Shown here one piece after another: positions 1 to 10,819 of a DNA stretch of 64,000 nucleotides (its first letter is position 1; each line of letters starts with the position of its first letter). A model generated the notes under the pieces. That model did not search any database, was not told where the DNA came from, and worked only from the letters and a program-made list of their open reading frames with translations. The translations under genes and the position numbers were made by a program. The DNA lies in assembly GCF_024648825.1 (NCBI RefSeq), contig NZ_JANBBE010000015.1, forward strand, positions 1 to 64,000, in the 5' to 3' direction. Source of the stretch: Lentzea californiensis. Its GTDB lineage: Bacteria > Actinomycetota > Actinomycetes > Mycobacteriales > Pseudonocardiaceae.

Positions 1-93
1 CACCCACGGCCGTTCCTGTGGACCAAGACCGCCGAAGAGATCCTCGAGTCACTCGCACGCTTTTGCAGGCGAATTTCCGGCGCAGGACACTAG
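1..93 (+). mobile_element. IS630-type transposase, 3' end only
   Basis: Frame 1 is open from the window edge to a TAG at 91-93. It encodes 30 residues containing WTKTAEEILESLARFCRR and ending ISGAGH, which matches the C-terminal tail I know from IS630 (Tc1/mariner-like) transposases. The catalytic DDE region lies outside the window, so whether the element is intact cannot be judged. The stop codon is part of a CTAG, the usual IS630 target motif, and lies at the edge of an inverted repeat. Confidence 0.75.
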
Positions 94-198
94 TGCGGTG
101 ACCACCAACCTTCACGGGGTCTTCCGGTGCTCGGCAGGGCGCCTCGCGGCAGTCTGAACAGCGAAATACCCGGTAAAGGTTCGTGGCCACCGCACTAG
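90..198. repeat. 23-bp inverted repeat pair at IS630 end
   Basis: Positions 90-112 and 176-198 are inverted copies matching at 21 of 23 positions. Each begins, read inward, with CTAGTGCGGTG, and about 63 bp separate them. Both outer edges are CTAG, the motif with central TA that IS630 elements target. Either this is the right end of the IS with a subterminal copy, or a roughly 100-bp MITE. The outer CTAGs also supply the stop codons of the transposase (91-93) and of the convergent gene (197-195). Confidence 0.7.
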
Positions 199-878
199 CT
201 GGGAGCCCTCGACCGCTGACGCCGACGGGCCAGCGCGACCAGTTCGGCGTTGTTCTTCGCCTGACGGCCGTCGGGCAGGTGCAGCGTGTCCTCCAGCCCC
301 ATGCGCACGTGGTGCTCGAGGAGCGCGGCGTAGTCGAGGACGGTCCAGGCGTCTGCGTCCCTGCCGTGCAGCAGGATCGGCAGGCCGAGCGGTTCCACCT
401 CGGCGAGCAGGCTTTCCGCCGTCTCGCGCGTCGCGGTCACCGTGATCCGGCTGACGCCTTCCGGCAGCTCCGTCAGCAGGCCGGGCGACGCCACGACGAG
501 CTCGACCCGGACGTTGACCCGGTGCAGGGCCTCCGCGAGGTCCCGCCAGCCGGGCCGGCCGACGTGCACGCAGGCGATGTCCGGCCGCCCCGACGCGAGC
601 GGCGCCCAGCTGCCGATCAGCGTGCCCTGGTTGCCGGGAACGTCGGTGGACACGCTGATCTCGATGCCGGGCACGGCGGCGCGGACGGTCGCGATCGTCG
701 TGGCCACCTCGGGCCCGACGAGCGTGAGCGCGCCGATGACGTCGCGCGGATGGATGTGCACCGACGTGACGCCGAGCGCGGCGACGTCAGCCGCGTCCTC
801 GGCGAGGCGCTCTGGGGACAACGGCAGGGCCGGGTGCTCCTCGGCTGTGCGGGAGCCGTTCAGACAGGCTTGCAGCAC
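195..878 (-). CDS. beta-keto acid cleavage enzyme (BKACE)
   Basis: This 227-residue protein belongs to the 3-keto-5-aminohexanoate cleavage family (DUF849/BKACE). The family condenses a beta-keto acid with acetyl-CoA to give acetoacetate and a CoA ester, using a divalent metal in a TIM barrel. Visible hallmarks are the N-terminal CLNGSRT, a metal-site HIHPRD, STD at the third strand and a late GLEDT. It is shorter than the usual 270-300 residues, as in other actinobacterial short forms. The GTG start has GAGG just upstream. The stop falls in the CTAG of the IS630 end, so the last residues may have been altered by insertion. The substrate cannot be told. Confidence 0.85.
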   Translation of the reverse strand: MLQACLNGSRTAEEHPALPLSPERLAEDAADVAALGVTSVHIHPRDVIGALTLVGPEVATTIATVRAAVPGIEISVSTDVPGNQGTLIGSWAPLASGRPDIACVHVGRPGWRDLAEALHRVNVRVELVVASPGLLTELPEGVSRITVTATRETAESLLAEVEPLGLPILLHGRDADAWTVLDYAALLEHHVRMGLEDTLHLPDGRQAKNNAELVALARRRQRSRAPS

Positions 879-939
879 ACCTCATACGGTCCCACACAAT
901 CCTCGGCGCGGCGTTGCTCCAAGGGCTAGTTTGGTCTTC

Positions 940-1065
940 ATGCGACTGGCCCTGGTGGTGGCACAGGAGAACGGCCTGGCGATCGGTGATCTGGCGCTGG
1001 GGGTGGGCGGCTTGCTCGCGGTGGCCGCGGTGGTCGTCGTCATGCTCAAGCGGCGCAAGCCATGA
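940..1065 (+). CDS. small single-span membrane protein
   Basis: A 41-residue open frame carries one hydrophobic segment (about residues 16-36, rich in Gly, Leu, Ala and Val) followed by the basic tail KRRKP, as expected for a one-pass inner-membrane peptide with a cytoplasmic C-terminus. There is no good ribosome site, but TAGTTT ends 7 nt before the ATG, which fits a leaderless mRNA. I do not recognise a family. It lies alone between divergent BKACE and the next plus-strand gene. Confidence 0.5.
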   Translation: MRLALVVAQENGLAIGDLALGVGGLLAVAAVVVVMLKRRKP

Positions 1066-1137
1066 CTCGTACTGCGGAATACCGGATCTGACTCCAGAAT
1101 CTGCCGTGATCGCCCCACCTCTGGAGGTATGAAGATC

Positions 1138-1362
1138 ATGGCCATCACCGTGAACCTCGACATGCTCCTCGACAAGGCCTACGAGAACCTCCCGCTCACC
1201 GAGATCCTGGACGCCCCGGTCGACGCGCTGCAGGGCGTGAGCGCCGGCGACGCGGAGAAGCTGAAGGCCGCGTTCAACATCAGGACCGTGCGGGACCTGG
1301 GCACCAACAAGTACTTCCGCGCGGCCGTGACGTTGCTGGACCTGGAGACGACGGCTCGCTAG
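1138..1362 (+). CDS. small helix-hairpin-helix-like protein
   Basis: This predicts 74 residues (MAITVNLDML...). The ATG at 1138 is preferred over the in-frame ATG at 1129 because GGAGG (1123-1127) is 10 nt from the former and only 1 nt from the latter. The core DAPVDALQGVSAGDAEKLKAAFNI resembles the helix-hairpin-helix fold of the RNA-polymerase alpha C-terminal domain or DUF4332 proteins, which suggests nucleic acid or protein binding. Function is unknown. Its TAG stop (1360-1362) lies in a CTAG that also gives the convergent GNAT gene its stop. Confidence 0.7.
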   Translation: MAITVNLDMLLDKAYENLPLTEILDAPVDALQGVSAGDAEKLKAAFNIRTVRDLGTNKYFRAAVTLLDLETTAR

Positions 1363-1793
1363 AGCACGATTCGGTAGTGGACGAACGGGGTCTTCTCCGC
1401 GACCTGGTCGTAGAGCCCGCGGGCGGTCTCGTTCCACTCGCCGGTGTGCCAGTAGACGCGGCAGCAGGCCTGCTGCCGCGCCCATTCCGCCACCGCCTCG
1501 ATGAGCGCGCGGCCGGCGCCTCGGCCGCGTGCCTCGGGGGCGGTGAAGAGGTCCTGCAGGTAGCAGACGTCCGGGCCGGACGTGCTGGGGTGCTTGAAGA
1601 AGTGCGTGATGCCGGCGAGGGTGCCGTCCACGCGGGCGCATAGGGCGTGGATGTTCTTGTTCGCCTGGAACGCTTCCCACTTCTCGTCGTAGGTCTCCGC
1701 GGGCAGTGTGCGTTCGTAGAAGGTGTTGTAGCCCTCGAAGAGCTCCTGCCACCTGGCTCGGTCCGCGGGTTCGAGTGGGCCGATCGCGATCAT
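1359..1793 (-). CDS. GNAT N-acetyltransferase
   Basis: A 144-residue single-domain acetyl-CoA-dependent acetyltransferase. The acetyl-CoA loop is EARGRGAGRAL, followed by the alpha-helix and a terminal VYWHTGEWNETARGLYDQV typical of the amine/aminoglycoside GNAT group. The ATG at 1793 is preferred because GAAAGG lies 6 nt upstream. An in-frame GTG at 1814 would add seven residues. The acceptor substrate is not predictable. Confidence 0.85.
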   Translation of the reverse strand: MIAIGPLEPADRARWQELFEGYNTFYERTLPAETYDEKWEAFQANKNIHALCARVDGTLAGITHFFKHPSTSGPDVCYLQDLFTAPEARGRGAGRALIEAVAEWARQQACCRVYWHTGEWNETARGLYDQVAEKTPFVHYRIVL

Positions 1794-1822
1794 GTTGATC
1801 CTTTCTGCTGTCACCCGGTTGG

Positions 1823-2248
1823 ATGACCCCCGTGTCGACGACCCTCAGCACCGAGCTGCTGCTGCACCGCGCGGGTACCAAGTCGTACTGGCGCGGCCTG
1901 ACCTACCGCGAAGCCGTGCTGTCCCTGCGGGTGCACAGCCGGCACGTGGCGGCGCGGGTGCGGGGTGGTGACGAGGACGCGTACGCGGTGGAACTGTCGT
2001 GGTCGGGGACTCATCTGGTGGGTGCGTGCAGCTGTCCGCACGGGTCCGAGGGCTTCTTCTGCAAGCATTGCGTGGCTGTCGGGCTGGTGTTGCTCGACCG
2101 GGGCGAGACGGTGCCGCCGCCGGACGCCGAGGACGTCGAACTCAAGGACGTGCTGAGAACCCTGCCGCCCGAGGTGCTGCGCGAACTGCTGTACGAGCAG
2201 GCGGCGGGTGACCCCGAACTGCGGGCGCGGATCATGTCATCGCGCTGA
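1823..2248 (+). CDS. SWIM zinc-finger protein
   Basis: This 141-residue protein has the SWIM zinc-binding signature CxC...CxH in ACSCPHGSEGFFCKHC (about residues 68-83), preceded by the usual N-terminal YREAVLSLRV-type beta region. SWIM domains bind DNA or protein. Many actinobacterial relatives are longer, with C-terminal repeats, so this is a short form consisting mainly of the finger plus one helical tail. It converges with and overlaps the next gene by 12 nt. No partner is evident. Confidence 0.8.
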   Translation: MTPVSTTLSTELLLHRAGTKSYWRGLTYREAVLSLRVHSRHVAARVRGGDEDAYAVELSWSGTHLVGACSCPHGSEGFFCKHCVAVGLVLLDRGETVPPPDAEDVELKDVLRTLPPEVLRELLYEQAAGDPELRARIMSSR

Positions 2249-2764
2249 GTGGATGCCGCAGAACTGCGTCTCCGGCGGAACCTTGCACACGGAGCCCGGT
2301 GGGCGCGTCGCGGCCGCCAACGTCCAGCCGGCGGGGGTGCGGTCGAAGATCAGGACGTGGCCCATGGCGAACGTGCTGTGCGTGACGCCGACGGGCTTGG
2401 CGAAGTGCAGTTCGGTCACCTCCCGGACGTGGACGACGGCGCTGCCGTCCTGAGCCACCACGACCCGCGTCAGCTCGGTACCGACCTTCGCGTGCGAGTA
2501 GCCGCCGGGGGTGGACGTGCCGTACCGCGCACGACGATCGGCCAGTCTGGTCTCGTCGATCCGCAACCGGGCCGCGAACGCCTCCGTCGTGGGCACGCCG
2601 AAGCCCGGTGCCTGCGGGCGGGTGGTGACCTTGTCCGCCCGGTGTTCGAAGTAGCGCTGGGTCAGGGCCCCCAGCTGCCGTCGGTCATCGGCCGGCAGGT
2701 GTGCCGGTGCCGCCGAGGCGGCCGCTGGCAGCACCGGTACGAGCAGCAGAACGACCCATCTCAT
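2237..2764 (-). CDS. secreted protein of unknown function
   Basis: This predicts 175 residues with a clear Sec signal peptide (basic MRW start, hydrophobic core, ASA-AP cleavage near residue 19). The mature part contains helical RRQLGALTQRYFEHRA, then a beta-rich half with two cysteines near the C-terminus (VCKVP, FCGIH) that could form a disulfide outside the cell. The ATG start has GGGGG 7 nt upstream. It resembles the N-terminal accessory region of some actinobacterial secreted amidases, but no catalytic domain follows, so I leave it unnamed. Confidence 0.75.
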   Translation of the reverse strand: MRWVVLLLVPVLPAAASAAPAHLPADDRRQLGALTQRYFEHRADKVTTRPQAPGFGVPTTEAFAARLRIDETRLADRRARYGTSTPGGYSHAKVGTELTRVVVAQDGSAVVHVREVTELHFAKPVGVTHSTFAMGHVLIFDRTPAGWTLAAATRPPGSVCKVPPETQFCGIHSAR

Positions 2765-2822
2765 TCGCGAACCCCCATCCGCGCAGTTGTCCTGTTGGAC
2801 GCACGGCTGCGAACGGGGTTGC

Positions 2823-5472
<2,650 letters not shown>

Positions 5473-6126
5473 TCAGCGCTCCGCCTGCCCGGCGAGTTCG
5501 CGCACCAGGGAACGCAGCTCCAGCAGGCTGATCGTGCCCTGCGGCTCCAGTTCCGCGGTCTCCACGCGCCGCAGCCGCTCCCCCGCCAGCCGCTCGCCCA
5601 GAGTGACGTCCAGGGGCAGGAACGTCATCGTCTGCCGGTGCTGGTCGCTCAGGTCGGCCAGCGCCGGGTGGTAGACCGCGACGTCCACGACGTCACCGTC
5701 GACCTGGGCCACCACGCGGTAGTCGCCCAGCCGCATCCGCACCTGGCCGAGGTTCACGACCACCTCGGTCGGGTCCGGCACCGGCGGCACGGAGTCGTGG
5801 AACTCCCACACCATGTCCGACGGCGGCGCGGCGTTGATCCACGCGTCGGTGTACGGGCGCAGCCTCGGGTCTTCCTGGCCCGTGATCACCAGCGCGTACA
5901 TGGCCAGGTGACCCTGCTCGAGGGAGAAGACCAGGTCTGGGTGCAGCCCGCTCACCAGGTCGTTGAGCTCGTCCTCGACGCGGTGCGGCTCGCCGTCGCC
6001 GAGCGCCGCGCTGACCACGGGTACCAGCTCGAACCACCGTTCCCAGAAGCGTTGTGCCGCTTCCTCGGCGTTCGGCAGGTGGGTCGGGACGACCTCTTCG
6101 GCTTTGCGGCGGCGGAACCACTTCAT
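5473..6126 (-). CDS. conserved protein of unknown function
   Basis: This predicts a soluble 217-residue protein beginning MKWFRRRKAEE. The ATG at 6126 is chosen 5 nt after the stop of the upstream gene; a TTG at 6135 is the alternative. The sequence is acidic, with no signal peptide, membrane span or catalytic motif that I recognise. It looks like an alpha/beta actinobacterial orphan family. It is the last gene of a three-gene operon with the YdeI-like and LppU-like genes. Confidence 0.75.
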   Translation of the reverse strand: MKWFRRRKAEEVVPTHLPNAEEAAQRFWERWFELVPVVSAALGDGEPHRVEDELNDLVSGLHPDLVFSLEQGHLAMYALVITGQEDPRLRPYTDAWINAAPPSDMVWEFHDSVPPVPDPTEVVVNLGQVRMRLGDYRVVAQVDGDVVDVAVYHPALADLSDQHRQTMTFLPLDVTLGERLAGERLRRVETAELEPQGTISLLELRSLVRELAGQAER

Positions 6127-6131
6127 GATTC

Positions 6132-6689
6132 TCAAGAGTAGAGCTTGCGTCCGTCCGCCAGCATCTCAACGAACTGAGCGATGCGCTTCTGCCGTGTCTC
6201 CGGCCTCTTCGCGTCGTGGATGCGCAGCAGCACGGCGTACCTGTTCTGGCTGTTGAGCGTCTTGAAGAACTCGGCCGCCTTGGGGTTGGCCTTCAACGCC
6301 TCGGTGAGGTCGTCCGGCACCTCGATCGTCGCCGGTCCCGCGTAGGCCGCCTCCCAGCGTCCGTCCGCTTTGGCCTTCTCGATCTCGGCGAGCCCGGCGG
6401 GCAGCATCTTGCCCGCCGCGATCAGTTCCTCGACCTTGGCGCAGTTGCGCTTGGACCACTTGCTCCGCGCCGTACGCGGCGTCCAGCGCTGCGAGTAGTA
6501 GGCCTCGTCGATGGACCGTGTGAGTCCATCGATCCACCCGTGACACAAGGCGACGTCGAGCGCCTCGCCATAGGTGATCGTCTTGATCCCCGAGGCCTTC
6601 TTCGCGTACTTGAGCCACAGCTCGGTCTCGTTCGCGCCGTTCTCGTGCAGCCAGGCGTCGAACTCGGCGGGACCTTCGAAGACGATCAA
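6132..6689 (-). CDS. YdeI/OmpD-associated family protein
   Basis: A 185-residue protein that matches the YdeI family (linked to bacteriocin and antimicrobial-peptide protection in enteric bacteria). It has the conserved ELWLKYAKK, YGEALDVALCHGWIDG and YSQRWTPR blocks and the C-terminal KRPETRQKRI helix. It starts with TTG, supported by GGAGG a few nt upstream and by a 4-nt TTGA overlap with the preceding gene. Its biochemical role is unsettled in all organisms. Confidence 0.85.
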   Translation of the reverse strand: MIVFEGPAEFDAWLHENGANETELWLKYAKKASGIKTITYGEALDVALCHGWIDGLTRSIDEAYYSQRWTPRTARSKWSKRNCAKVEELIAAGKMLPAGLAEIEKAKADGRWEAAYAGPATIEVPDDLTEALKANPKAAEFFKTLNSQNRYAVLLRIHDAKRPETRQKRIAQFVEMLADGRKLYS

Positions 6690-7201
6690 CGCACCCTCCT
6701 CAGGCAGAGCGTCATGTCCTCATAGGGAACACCGAGTTCGGCCTCTTCGGGGCAACTTTCCGCAGCTATGTCGACCACTTGCACGTTCACCCGCGGCGCA
6801 GAGCAGTCGAACTTGGACACGACGGACCTCTGCAGGTCGTCGGTGTCGAGCTCGAAGCAGTCACCGCGCTCGGCGTTGGGCAGCAGGCACAGCGCCGCGT
6901 TGTGCCTGGTGTCGCGCAACACCTTGTAGTCACCGCGCGGGCACTTGCCGCTCGTCTCGGTCAGCACGGTCCCGACCTTCAGCGCTGCGCGGTCGCCCCG
7001 GCAGTCGACGACCGTGAGGCCCTGGTCGTTCTCGCCGGGACCGCTGAACTTCACGCAACTGCCTTCGTCCGCCTTGGAGTAGTCGGTGAGGAACAGGGAC
7101 CCCGGCGCCGACTGGGCGGGTTCGTCGGTTCCGCTGAACGCCCACCACACGCCGAGATAGGCCAGCACGGCAAGTACGCACACCATCAAGGTCTGTCTCA
7201 C
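6686..7201 (-). CDS. membrane-anchored cysteine-rich protein, LppU-like
   Basis: This predicts 171 residues: a short N-terminus with one transmembrane or uncleaved signal segment (LMVCVLAVLAYLGVWWAF), then an extracytoplasmic domain with two copies of a pattern Cys...Cys...CP...CL (GSCVKFSG, VDCRG, KCPRGDY, LCLLPNA; then GDCFELD, FDCSA, SCPEEA, LCLRR). This spacing recalls the LppU/SCO3897 family, probably disulfide-bonded outside the membrane. The GTG at 7201 is a guess that keeps a positive residue before the span; ATG at 7186 is possible. It is the first gene of the operon with the YdeI-like gene. Confidence 0.65.
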   Translation of the reverse strand: MRQTLMVCVLAVLAYLGVWWAFSGTDEPAQSAPGSLFLTDYSKADEGSCVKFSGPGENDQGLTVVDCRGDRAALKVGTVLTETSGKCPRGDYKVLRDTRHNAALCLLPNAERGDCFELDTDDLQRSVVSKFDCSAPRVNVQVVDIAAESCPEEAELGVPYEDMTLCLRRVR

Positions 7202-7271
7202 GACCACGCTGCGGATTATGGCGGCGGAAACCGGGTGGCGCGCGGCGACGGGTTTGGCCACAGTGCGCCTC

Positions 7272-7751
7272 ATGCTGATCCGGCGGGAGACACCCGCAGA
7301 CATCGACGCCATCCGCGCCGTCACGAACCTCGCGTTCAAGGACGGCCCGGAAGCTCCGCTGATCGACTGGTTGCGCGCGGACGAGGGCTGGATCCCGGAG
7401 TTGTCGCTGGTGGCGGACGGCGTGCTCGGGCACGTCGTGTGCACGCGCGGGTGCGTCGGCGAGGTGCCCGCTCTCGGGCTCGGGCCGATCGCCGTGCATC
7501 CCTCTCATCAGCGCGCCGGCATCGGGTCGGCGTTGATGCACGCGGTCCTCGGTGCCGCTGAGGCGCGCGGCGAGCGCGCGGTCATCCTGCTGGGTGACCC
7601 CGGCTACTACTCGCGGTTCGGCTTCCGGCTGGCCTCGGCGTTCGGGATCACGCCGCCCGATCCCGCGTGGGGACCGCACTTCCAGGCGCGGCTGTTCGGC
7701 GACGTGCCCGCGGGGGCGTTCCGGTACGCGGAGCCGTTCAACCGGCTTTGA
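7272..7751 (+). CDS. GNAT N-acetyltransferase, YhbS-like
   Basis: A 159-residue acetyltransferase with the loop HPSHQRAGIGSALM and the long C-terminal GDPGYYSRFGFRLAS found in the YhbS/COG3153 subgroup. The ATG at 7272 is chosen because the conserved LIRRETPADIDAIR strand starts immediately after it; upstream in-frame codons would add unsupported residues. It is divergent from the LppU-like operon, with a 70-bp shared promoter region, and its 3' end overlaps the convergent secreted protein gene by 14 nt. Confidence 0.85.
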   Translation: MLIRRETPADIDAIRAVTNLAFKDGPEAPLIDWLRADEGWIPELSLVADGVLGHVVCTRGCVGEVPALGLGPIAVHPSHQRAGIGSALMHAVLGAAEARGERAVILLGDPGYYSRFGFRLASAFGITPPDPAWGPHFQARLFGDVPAGAFRYAEPFNRL

Positions 7752-8886
7752 GCACTGCGCCTTCGGCCGTGCGCGCGTAGACCGTGCCGTCGGGCTGGGC
7801 GGACACGGTGTCGATGAAACGTGCGTCGCCCAACGGTTCCCACGCGGTGGTGAGGCGGTGCGGGCGTCCGCCGATCAGGGTGTGGACGCCGACCGTCCCG
7901 TCTGGACGGAGAACCACCTCGGGTGAGGCTTCGAGGGACTGGGCTATTTCACGCCACGTTCCGACGGCACTGGCCATCAGCTTGTCGCCGGACCTGACGT
8001 ACACGGCCACGGACCCGTCCGGGAAGGCGACGGCGGACGGCTTGCCCTCCGCGAAGCCTGCCGGGCTCAGCGCCTGCCAGCTCGGAATCGATCCGGACTG
8101 GCGGGCCCCCTGGGGGGATCCGCCCCCCATCCCAATCATCTCAGGCAGGTCCGACACTTTTGCGACGCTGCCGTCGGCCAGCACGGCGTACAGGTCCACC
8201 GCCCCGCCGGGACGAGCCACCGCCTCGGGGTCGCCGGCCACGCCCGTGGCCACGAGCCGCTCGGTGCCGCCCGCCAATGCCCTGACCTCGCCGCGAGCCG
8301 TCCGCGCGTACACGGTGCGCCCGGCCACCGAAGGCCGGCCGGCAAAGTCACCAGAGGTGCTCAGCTGCGTTCCATCGGCCCAGACGTCGCCGTCCTGCAC
8401 CACGTGGACGACACCGCCGACGACCTCGGGACCGCCCTGCCACGCCTGCCTCAGCATCGACCCGGCGCGCGTTTCCGCCTGGTCGTACCGCTCCGGGCAG
8501 CAGGACCGCTGCACCGCGTCCGCGAGCAGCCCGGCGGAGAGCTCCGGCCGGTCCACGCGCACCGCGTACTCGAAGAACCGCCGCGCCGCGTAGGACACGT
8601 CCATGATCTGCTCGGGTGTCCCCCACCCCATCGACGGCCGCTGCTGGAACACGCCCAGCGAGTCGCGGTCACCGCACGACAGGTTGTTCATGCGCGACTC
8701 GACCCACCCGGCCTCGAACCCGGCGAGCATCACCTTGTCGCTCACGCGCAGAGAAAGACCAACGGCGTGCACGGCGCGGATGACGTCCGCGTCGTGCACG
8801 CCGGGAACTCGGCACCTCACGTCCAACGGCAACGCATGCGCGGTACCGGACATGAGCAACACGAATACCAGCGCGAGCCTGAGCAC
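7738..8886 (-). CDS. secreted lysozyme-like/propeller-like protein
   Basis: This predicts 382 residues. The GTG at 8886 gives an ideal signal peptide (MLRLALVFVLLMSGTAHA, cleavage before LPLD). Residues about 20-150 hold a lysozyme/transglycosylase-like helical domain (AGWVESRMNNLSCGDRDSLGVFQQRP, with the E-S-x-x-N-N-L and GVFQQR blocks seen in actinobacterial secreted peptidoglycan-active proteins). From about 155 on come repeated YAxxADGSVxxV units as in propeller or PLL-like domains. Gly/Pro-rich residues around 8106-8156 come from an inserted DNA repeat. The start lies 38 nt after the cellulase stop, so cotranscription is possible. Confidence 0.75.
   Translation of the reverse strand: MLRLALVFVLLMSGTAHALPLDVRCRVPGVHDADVIRAVHAVGLSLRVSDKVMLAGFEAGWVESRMNNLSCGDRDSLGVFQQRPSMGWGTPEQIMDVSYAARRFFEYAVRVDRPELSAGLLADAVQRSCCPERYDQAETRAGSMLRQAWQGGPEVVGGVVHVVQDGDVWADGTQLSTSGDFAGRPSVAGRTVYARTARGEVRALAGGTERLVATGVAGDPEAVARPGGAVDLYAVLADGSVAKVSDLPEMIGMGGGSPQGARQSGSIPSWQALSPAGFAEGKPSAVAFPDGSVAVYVRSGDKLMASAVGTWREIAQSLEASPEVVLRPDGTVGVHTLIGGRPHRLTTAWEPLGDARFIDTVSAQPDGTVYARTAEGAVLKAG
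8106..8156. repeat. intragenic repeat element, copy A
   Basis: A run of C5-T-G6, a short spacer, CCCCATCCC, ATCAT and a CCGACA end. The same order recurs at 25861-25914 inside an unrelated gene. Here, read on the minus strand, it codes for SDLPEMIGMGGGSPQ in the secreted protein, a Gly-rich interruption between propeller-like repeats. Confidence 0.6.
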
Positions 8887-8924
8887 AAGTCCGAATTGGA
8901 CACCCCGGCCCGCGCCGGCGCCAC

Positions 8925-10778
8925 TCAGGAGTGGGCGATCAGCGAGAAGCCGAGCACACCCGTCGCCGTGAAGTCGATGGCCGGCTCGGAGCTCGGCCAC
9001 GAGCGCAGGTCGTCGGCGAACACGGACTTCGCGGAGTTGAACTCGACCGTGTACGGCTTGGTGCAGCTGACGGAACCCGGCGGCATCTCACCGAGGTCGC
9101 CGAACAGCGTTGCGTCGTTCGGTCCGTTGATCACGGCGCCGACCAGCACCTTCGAGCCACCGTTCGTCGAACCGGAGAGGTTCGCGGCCTGGTGGTGCGG
9201 GCACTCGGGGAACTTCGTGCCGACGCCGACGATCAGCGAGGTGCCCCAGGCGTTGGTGCCGAGGGCGAAGCCGCGCTGCTGCGTGCCGAAGGTCGCGTAC
9301 TCCTTCGAGCCGGTGAGCTTCTGGTACAGCGCGGCGGTGGTGATGTAGCCGAACGTGCGCGAGCCGACGTCCCAGGTCTCGACGTTGGCGGCGGTGCGGA
9401 ACGGCGAAGTCTTGGCCGCGTCCGCGCCCTTCTGCAGCTGGCGCTGGATGTCACCGATGATCTGCTTCTCGGTCACCTCGGCGCCCGGGACGCCCTTCTT
9501 CAGCAGCTTCGCGAGGTCGGCGTGGCCGAGCGCGGAGATGTTGTAGACGTTGAGCGTGTCCGGGTCCTGCGTCGCGAGGAACTCCTTGGCCCAGTGCGCG
9601 GCCGCGCGGGCGAACTGGCCGTAACGCTTGTCGTGCAACGCCTTGGCGGCCAGCGCGAGCTGCGTCGCGCCGAACTCCATGTCGTCGGTCCACGACTCCT
9701 CGGGGTAGTAGGCGTGCGGGAACGCCGTCACGAGCTCGCCGACGTTCTCGGTCTTGGCCAGTGCGAACAGCTGCGCGGCCTTGTCCAGGTACGCACGCGC
9801 GGTGCGCGGGTTGCGGTCGGCCTCGATCTGGGCGGCCAGCGCGAACGAGCCGGCCACGCGGCCGACCAGGTTCGGGCTGATCTTCTCGCCGGCGACGTTC
9901 GCGCGGAAGACGGGGCGGTGCTTGATGAAGTACTCGCTGTCGCCCGGCTTGACGTTCAGCGCGTCGTCGGCCTCGGGCAGACGCCACACGTCGTGGTCGC
10001 CGACGAAGCCGAACTCCTCGGAGCCGGTGCCGATGCCGACCTGCGCGTAGAGCGTGCCGGTCTTCTCGTCGAACGCCTTGTCGAGCCACTTGAGGCCGAA
10101 CTTGGCCTCGTTGTACAGCGCGGCGTCGTGCTTGTTGCGCAACGCCAGCAGCATCGACGCCGTCGAGTACGACGAGGCGTGCGTGAACTTCACGAAGTCA
10201 CCGGCGTCGAACCAGCCGCCTTCGAGGTCGATCTTCACACCCGTGGGCTTCAACGGCGCCGCGATCTGGTCGCCGCCCTCGCCCGCGAACACCGGCGCCT
10301 CGTAGACGAGCGCCTCGCGGTCGGTGAGGTGCGCGGGCTTGCGGTTCAACCTGCCGGGAACGACGTCGGCGCCGTCGCGCTGCGCCTGGAAGAACTCGAC
10401 GGTGTTGTGCGCGACCGGCGAGAACAGCTTCTTCAGCGAGTCGACCTTGAACACCGGTGATGTCGTCGTGCCGACCTTGATCCGGTAGGTCCCGGACCTC
10501 TTCAACGCGGAGAAGTCGATCGGGTGCACCGCGGGGAACGTGTCGCTCCACGAGCCCGTCGAGGCGCCCGTCCTGCCGGTCAGCACGGTCCGGCCGCGGC
10601 TGTCCACCACGGAGAACCTGGTGCCGGCGGCACCTCCGAGCACGTAGGCGTGCTTCTGCTCGGAGGTGCCGAACCCGACCTGATCCAGCCGGATCTGGCC
10701 GGTGGGAGCGGCCTGTGCAGGTGCCACGACCACACCTGTGAGCACTGCGGCGACGAGGGCCGCAAGTCTGATGCGCAT
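8925..10778 (-). CDS. secreted GH9 endoglucanase
   Basis: This 617-residue secreted glycoside hydrolase has a signal peptide (residues 1-23, AQA cleavage), an N-terminal immunoglobulin-like CelD_N domain (about 27-112), and a GH9 (alpha/alpha)6 catalytic domain. The catalytic base region GGWFDAGD (Asp191/194) and the late acid in SSEPAIDFTA (Glu598) are present, as is the substrate-binding PECPHH. It probably cleaves cellulose or mixed beta-1,4-glucan outside the cell. GGGAG lies 8 nt before the ATG. No cellulose-binding module is attached. A near-perfect palindrome upstream (10820-10836) may be its operator. Confidence 0.93.
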   Translation of the reverse strand: MRIRLAALVAAVLTGVVVAPAQAAPTGQIRLDQVGFGTSEQKHAYVLGGAAGTRFSVVDSRGRTVLTGRTGASTGSWSDTFPAVHPIDFSALKRSGTYRIKVGTTTSPVFKVDSLKKLFSPVAHNTVEFFQAQRDGADVVPGRLNRKPAHLTDREALVYEAPVFAGEGGDQIAAPLKPTGVKIDLEGGWFDAGDFVKFTHASSYSTASMLLALRNKHDAALYNEAKFGLKWLDKAFDEKTGTLYAQVGIGTGSEEFGFVGDHDVWRLPEADDALNVKPGDSEYFIKHRPVFRANVAGEKISPNLVGRVAGSFALAAQIEADRNPRTARAYLDKAAQLFALAKTENVGELVTAFPHAYYPEESWTDDMEFGATQLALAAKALHDKRYGQFARAAAHWAKEFLATQDPDTLNVYNISALGHADLAKLLKKGVPGAEVTEKQIIGDIQRQLQKGADAAKTSPFRTAANVETWDVGSRTFGYITTAALYQKLTGSKEYATFGTQQRGFALGTNAWGTSLIVGVGTKFPECPHHQAANLSGSTNGGSKVLVGAVINGPNDATLFGDLGEMPPGSVSCTKPYTVEFNSAKSVFADDLRSWPSSEPAIDFTATGVLGFSLIAHS

Positions 10779-10819
10779 GCTGGGAACTCCCGGTCCAGGC
10801 CTCGGCGTTCGGCCTTCGG

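Noticed and set aside
787-1881. 364-codon minus-strand frame across the small genes
   Set aside because: It runs across real starts on both strands, has shadow composition, and no ribosome site.
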